Below are positions 23,572 to 27,267 of a stretch of 27,267 nucleotides of DNA, piece by piece (within the stretch, counting starts at the first letter, position 1; each line of letters opens with the position of its first letter). Origin of the DNA: an uncultured Clostridia bacterium (GTDB lineage: Bacteria > Bacillota > Clostridia > TANB77 > CAG-465); NCBI GenBank assembly GCA_948562205.1, contig CAOYAN010000026.1, forward strand, positions 1-27,267. The letters are read 5' to 3'. Below the pieces are notes generated by a model, which saw only the letters and a program-made list of their open reading frames with translations, had not been told where the DNA came from and did no database searches. Both the position numbers and the translations under genes were made by a program.

Positions 23572-24526
23572 ATGGAAAAAATATATAGTCGAATAGGAAG
23601 AAAAATAGATTTAAAAAGGTTAAGTATTGAAATATGCAAGGTATATGATATTGGAAAATATTTTGAATATAAACTAATAGAAAATGTAGGTATAGATGAT
23701 TTATCATATATATTATATACAGATAAATCAAAGTTTCTCGTAAAAATCATAAATCATAATAAAACAATTCAAGAAATTAATCAATTTATTAAGAAAAATG
23801 ATATTATAGCTAAAAACAAAATACAAGCACCAAAAATAGTTTTAAATAAAGGAAATCATATCTATAGTACTGAGATAAATGGCTTATATATTAATTGTTG
23901 CATTATAGAATATATTGAAGGAAGTGATTTATATACAATAGGTGAAAAAATTTCGAAAAATGATATTGATAAACTAATAGATATTATAATTCCAATGCAT
24001 AAAATTCAAGATAAATTGGAAATAGACTATGATGAATATTGTTTTATGAAAATTAATGAAGTATATAGAAAAACAAGTTGTAAAATTCCTCCAAAATTAA
24101 AAAATGAAGTACAAAATTTTTTAGAAGAATATAAGATGATAGATTTAAAAAAATTACCTACTTGCTTTATTCATGGAGATTTAATTAATTCTAATATTAT
24201 GAAAGACAAGAAACGGAAATTTATGGCTAATTGATTTTTTTGAAAGCGGTACTGGAATAAGAATATTAGATATTGTAAAAATTTTAAATGGGGTATTGTT
24301 TTTATATTATGATAAAGAAAATAGTAAAGAACTTGAAAAGTATTTTTTAAAGAAATATCAAAATTATTCTAAACTTACAGAGTATGAACTAAAAGTATTA
24401 CCAATACTTAGAAAAGCTGATTCTTATGTCGGATTAATGTTAGGAGAGTATAATTTACTAATGGATGAAAAAAGAGAAACCAAATTTTGGTTAAAAAATG
24501 ATGAAGGAATTGTAGCAAATGTTTAG
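23572..24526 (+). pseudogene. APH/choline-kinase-type phosphotransferase, one-base frameshift
   Basis: The first 220 residues carry the kinase-like fold and the catalytic loop CFIHGDLINSNIM, then read out of frame into MAN-stop at 24234. Removing one A from the AAA at 24211-24213 continues NGNLWLIDFFESGTG (the metal-binding D-F/W-E segment) in the +1 frame through to a TAG at 24524-24526, giving about 318 residues, normal for the aminoglycoside phosphotransferase/homoserine kinase-like family. The reading frame is otherwise clean, so the break is recent or an assembly error in an A run. Its end overlaps the MFS start by 8 bases. Possibly resistance or small-molecule modification; substrate unknown. 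Confidence 0.8.
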
Positions 24527-25721
24527 ATTTAATATAGAAAAAGAACAAAAAAAGTTATTAAGGGCACATAATCTAAGGTTAATATTAAGTGTATTTAAAA
24601 GTACATTTTTAGAACTATATTTCTATCAAATATTAGAAGAAGATATTGTAAAATTAGCAGTTTATAATATTATCTATGTCGCTTTTAACTTATTTTTTTA
24701 TTATTTGATATACAAAAAAATAAGTAATAAGAATATTAATATTATATATAGGTTAAGTTTTTTGTCTATGACATTGATATTTGCTATATTACTATTTTTA
24801 AAAGAAGATATACAACGATATGCTTATATTATTGCAATACTTGAAGCATTTACAACAGCAATTTATTGGTGAACATATCAATTATATTTATACAATGTAT
24901 CAAAGGATTTTAAAGGTATTAAAAATTATATGGCTATGCAAATTATGAGTAAATATATTATTAATATATTATTTGTTTTATTCTTTGGAAGTATGATTAC
25001 ATTTGTATCTTATAGAGAAGTATTCTTAATATTAATAATAGTTGGAATATTTTCAATTATTACAAGTATATATGTTAAAAATATACAATATGAAAAAAAT
25101 AGTTTTCAACTAAATAATTTTGTAAAAAATATAAAAGGACATGGAAAATTCTATAGAATATACATTTCAGATTTTTTAGAAGGACTTAGTTATAATGATG
25201 GTGCATTAGATATAGTACTTAAATTAATTGTTTTTATAGAAGTTACAAGAGAATTTGAGTTTAGTATTTGGACAACAATATTTTCTACTTTAACAATAAT
25301 TACAACTATATTAATTAATAAAAAATATAATAATAACAATTTTAGTAAAACAATGTTAATAAGTGCTATCATATTAAATATATCATCGATACTGATGATA
25401 TTAACAAACCAATTTACATTTATTGTAATATATAATATAGTATATGCTATTTTATTTCCTTTTATAGAAACTTTAAGTGAAAGCTATTCTATGGATATTA
25501 TTAATCAAGAAAAAATGGATGAATATAAGCAAGAACATTTATTTATAAGAGAATTTGGACTTACACTAGGTAGAATATTAAGCTTTTCCATACTTATTTT
25601 GATATCTATGATAAATGATAATAGTAATATAATAATAATGAAAATATTGGCATTTATTTTAACTTTTACAATTATACTAAAAGCTGTACAATTTATTATT
25701 ATAGAGAAAAATAATGTATAA
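24519..25721 (+). pseudogene. MFS-like transporter with in-frame TGA
   Basis: The frame from the ATG at 24519 runs 117 codons to a TGA (24870-24872) directly after TGG, and then continues in the same frame without another stop to 25721. Together it is about 400 codons with roughly 10-12 hydrophobic segments, fitting a major-facilitator-type permease. The stop lies mid-protein between AIYW and TYQLYLYNVSKDF, so this is a nonsense mutation (TGG or CGA to TGA would do it) unless UGA is read through. Translation is likely coupled to the overlapping phosphotransferase gene, suggesting an export-and-modification pair. Substrate unknown. Confidence 0.75.
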
Positions 25722-25864
25722 CAAAAAATTTTTAGTTATATACTTTTAACAATATAAATGATAAGCTATATATATCAGTTGATTAATCGAATTATTTTTT
25801 TGAGCTAAATGTGGGAGGAACACTATGAAAATTAGGCATATTTTTCGCAAATAACCTCCTAAAA

Positions 25865-25896
25865 CGCTCCATTTGAAAACAACTTACGAACTGTAA
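25865..25896 (+). repeat. Attachment-like repeat C: second cassette left end
   Basis: 32 bp identical to 20731-20762, including CGCTCCATT. No tRNA body precedes it. The adjoining hairpin is preserved although its bases have changed: CAACTTACGAAC pairs with GTTTGTAAGTTG using a G-U pair. Confidence 0.9.
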
Positions 25897-25917
25897 TGGT
25901 TTGTAAGTTGTTATTAA

Positions 25918-26115
25918 AAAAGGTATATCTAGAAAGTGATCACCATGTAAATGTGTGATTAGAAGTGTATCTATTTTATTTGTATTTACATTATGTTCTA
26001 ATAAAGTTTTTACAATTCCATTTCCACAATCAACTAAAATTCTTTCATCAATTAAGCAACAAGCACTTCGTTCCTTAACAGAAATAGCACCTGTTCCAAT
26101 CATTTTTATTTTCAT
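25918..26115 (-). pseudogene. Truncated MBL-fold hydrolase, cassette III copy
   Basis: The first ~66 residues (IGTGAISVKERSACCLID, VDCGNGIVKTLLE, IDTLLITHLHGDHFLDIPF) closely parallel the MBL protein at 21790-22506, then run straight into the cassette left end at repeat C. The later metal ligands and two-thirds of the fold are gone, so it cannot be active. The open frame only extends further because the non-coding end sequence happens to lack stops. It is third in a minus-strand unit after NUDIX and the coiled-coil gene. Confidence 0.85.
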
Positions 26116-26136
26116 ACATAAATCCCCTTTGCAGTA

Positions 26137-26553
26137 TTATTTTTTATTGAATCCTTCTTTAATTTTTTTATTCATTTCTTCTTTAAATTCAGCTGAATTA
26201 AATATTCCACTAAACAAATCTTTAGTTGCATCTCCCATCATTGAATATATTGCGGAATTAGATAATTCTTTTTCACTCTTTAATATTTCTTGTTCATTTT
26301 GAACTTTTATTTCTTCAATTTTTAATTGATGTTCTTTTTCTTTAGATTCCATATCAAGTTTGTGTTTCTCTTTCAATGCTTCAATGTCTATTTCGTGTTG
26401 TTTCATTAGCTTTTCTATTTCATGTTTATTGTTTGTTTCAAGGGTATTAATTTCGTTTTTACACTTTTTAATAGCAATTATTAAACTTCCAATGCCAGTA
26501 ATAAGTGCAGGAATTATTGCAATAAGTAATTGAGTCCATAAATTTGTATTCAT
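26137..26553 (-). CDS. Membrane-anchored coiled-coil protein, function unknown
   Basis: 138 residues. One N-terminal transmembrane segment (about 8-28, LLIAIIPALITGIGSLIIAI) is followed by a long charged coiled coil (about 30-98, rich in E, K and H) and a short C-terminal region with GDATKDLFSGIF and a K-rich end. Similar small anchored coiled-coil proteins occur in phages and integrative elements of Firmicutes, but I recognise no named family. The AAGGAGG ribosome site overlaps the last codons of the NUDIX gene, 3 nt upstream, so the two are coupled. Confidence 0.75.
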   Translation of the reverse strand: MNTNLWTQLLIAIIPALITGIGSLIIAIKKCKNEINTLETNNKHEIEKLMKQHEIDIEALKEKHKLDMESKEKEHQLKIEEIKVQNEQEILKSEKELSNSAIYSMMGDATKDLFSGIFNSAEFKEEMNKKIKEGFNKK

Positions 26554-26556
26554 TTT

Positions 26557-27024
26557 TTATACCTCCTTTATTTTCATATTAGTAATATTATGATTATTAT
26601 CACAAGTAAATAAGATATTAATTTTTTCTGCTTCAAAATATTTAATCAAATCATCATCTAACAAATGAGTAATAGCAAATCTCTTTTCACTATTCGTTAA
26701 TTCATTTATAGGCAACCAATAAGCATAATTATCTTCTAAATCTAATGGAACGCCATTTACTTTGTTAGCTATGTATGTTTTCATAACAAATTTTTTATTT
26801 TTACCTGGATATATAATTTCAACATTTCCAATACACCTTAAATCATTAATATCCATTCCTGTTTCTTCCTTAAATTCTCTTATACAAGTTTGTATTTCTG
26901 TCTCACCATCTTCAATTTTTCCACCAGGTATATCAAAATAGTCTTTATTAATATTTTTATACTTAATACAGGCAACTTTATTGTCTTTAAATGCAAATAC
27001 TCTTACAGCATATCTTACATCCAT
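26557..27024 (-). CDS. NUDIX hydrolase
   Basis: 155 residues. The full Nudix box is present at residues 35-57: G-x5-E-x7-REFKEETG-M, containing R49, E50, E53 and E54. Such enzymes hydrolyse nucleoside diphosphate-linked compounds (NTPs, oxidised nucleotides, ADP-sugars, capped RNA), and the substrate cannot be told from sequence. A GGAGG site precedes the ATG at 27024. It is the first gene of the cassette III minus-strand unit, and together with the MBL and HAD genes of cassette I gives these cassettes a nucleotide-hydrolase flavour. Confidence 0.9.
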   Translation of the reverse strand: MDVRYAVRVFAFKDNKVACIKYKNINKDYFDIPGGKIEDGETEIQTCIREFKEETGMDINDLRCIGNVEIIYPGKNKKFVMKTYIANKVNGVPLDLEDNYAYWLPINELTNSEKRFAITHLLDDDLIKYFEAEKINILFTCDNNHNITNMKIKEV

Positions 27025-27059
27025 TAAATCTCCTCCTTATATATAGTCAAGTTAAATAT

Positions 27060-27175
27060 ATTATACAATAAAATAACAAAATTCTCCATACTCCCATTGA
27101 AATTTAATAAAATTTCATATATAATACTCATAGAAAGAGAACCTAGTTAGTAACTTGTATGTGATTCGCTCCATT
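27060..27175. repeat. Cassette right end, copy D
   Basis: Similar to 22556-22667: TCCCATTGAAATTTA, TAGAAAGAGAA (27131-27141), then the 26 identical bases 27150-27175 ending CGCTCCATT. It lies just upstream of the NUDIX gene, as copy B lies upstream of the MBL gene. The last 92 bases of the window hold no recognisable gene; TAGAAAGAG recurs at 27253-27261. Confidence 0.85.
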
Positions 27176-27267
27176 TGACGATAAAACTTTTATATCAGCC
27201 TACAGTCTCTGACTCTTTGTCAATAGTTGGGGTAAAAAATCCTCAAAAAAGATAGAAAGAGTAAAAG

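Noticed and set aside
24870..24872. UGA read as tryptophan in the MFS gene
   Set aside because: The GDE-like gene (stop at 15673-15675) appears to use TGA as its true stop, so a reassigned UGA is unlikely; a nonsense mutation is simpler.
25792..25917. C-terminal extension of the cassette III MBL frame
   Set aside because: This part translates the cassette left-end repeat and non-coding DNA, and has no resemblance to the intact MBL paralogue.

Overview
The window comes from an AT-rich (roughly 28-30% G+C by eye) low-GC Gram-positive bacterium, most likely a gut-type member of the Clostridia. The evidence is AGGAGG-type ribosome binding sites, sigma-A promoters that often carry an extended -10 (TGn), sortase-type surface proteins with CnaB modules, and an ftsY-murB-yvcK-ruvC gene block. 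I cannot name a species.

Layout. 1-6.9 kb: two large cell-surface proteins that share a DTSDINI C-terminal anchor signature, one cut by the left edge. They flank a ferritin-like protein (minus strand) and an AI-2E/PerM-type membrane protein. 7-10.3 kb: a short aspartokinase (minus), a TPM-like membrane protein (plus), an unusual ~0.85 kb G+C-rich minus-strand transcription unit (about 8857-9716), and a small membrane protein (minus). 10.5-17.1 kb: a chromosomal housekeeping run, ftsY-murB-yvcK-glycogen-debranching-like-ruvC, followed by a patatin-like lipase. 17.1-20.6 kb: an unrecognised protein, a secreted SH3b-CAP protein, a frameshifted FAD oxidoreductase and a DUF2185 protein. 20.66 kb to the end: tRNA-Gly(UCC) and behind it a stack of accessory cassettes separated by copies of the last bases of the tRNA gene (CGCTCCATT).

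The most unusual feature is the minus-strand unit at 8857-9716. It has a consensus promoter (TTGACA-17-TATACT with TGA) and ends at a strong hairpin. Between them lie at least six very short reading frames with ribosome binding sites. Four encode near-identical octapeptides (MRYARDKP three times, MQHARDKP once) and a fifth encodes a relative (MRTYNSRDAP). Two copies sit in perfect 99-bp tandem repeats, and a separate copy differs from them only at synonymous positions. This suggests selection on the tiny peptide or on its translation, although a large structured RNA is a serious alternative.

The second notable system is the tRNA-Gly island. Two segments (about 20731-22667 and 25865-27175) share a left end (32-bp identical repeat) and a right end (26-bp identical core within ~110 bp of similarity). 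Both carry paralogous metallo-beta-lactamase-fold genes plus other small hydrolases on the minus strand, and neither has an integrase. They look like non-autonomous cassettes stacked at one attachment site. The DNA between them holds a ruined serine recombinase, a frameshifted phosphotransferase and an MFS transporter with an in-frame stop, so this part of the island is decaying.
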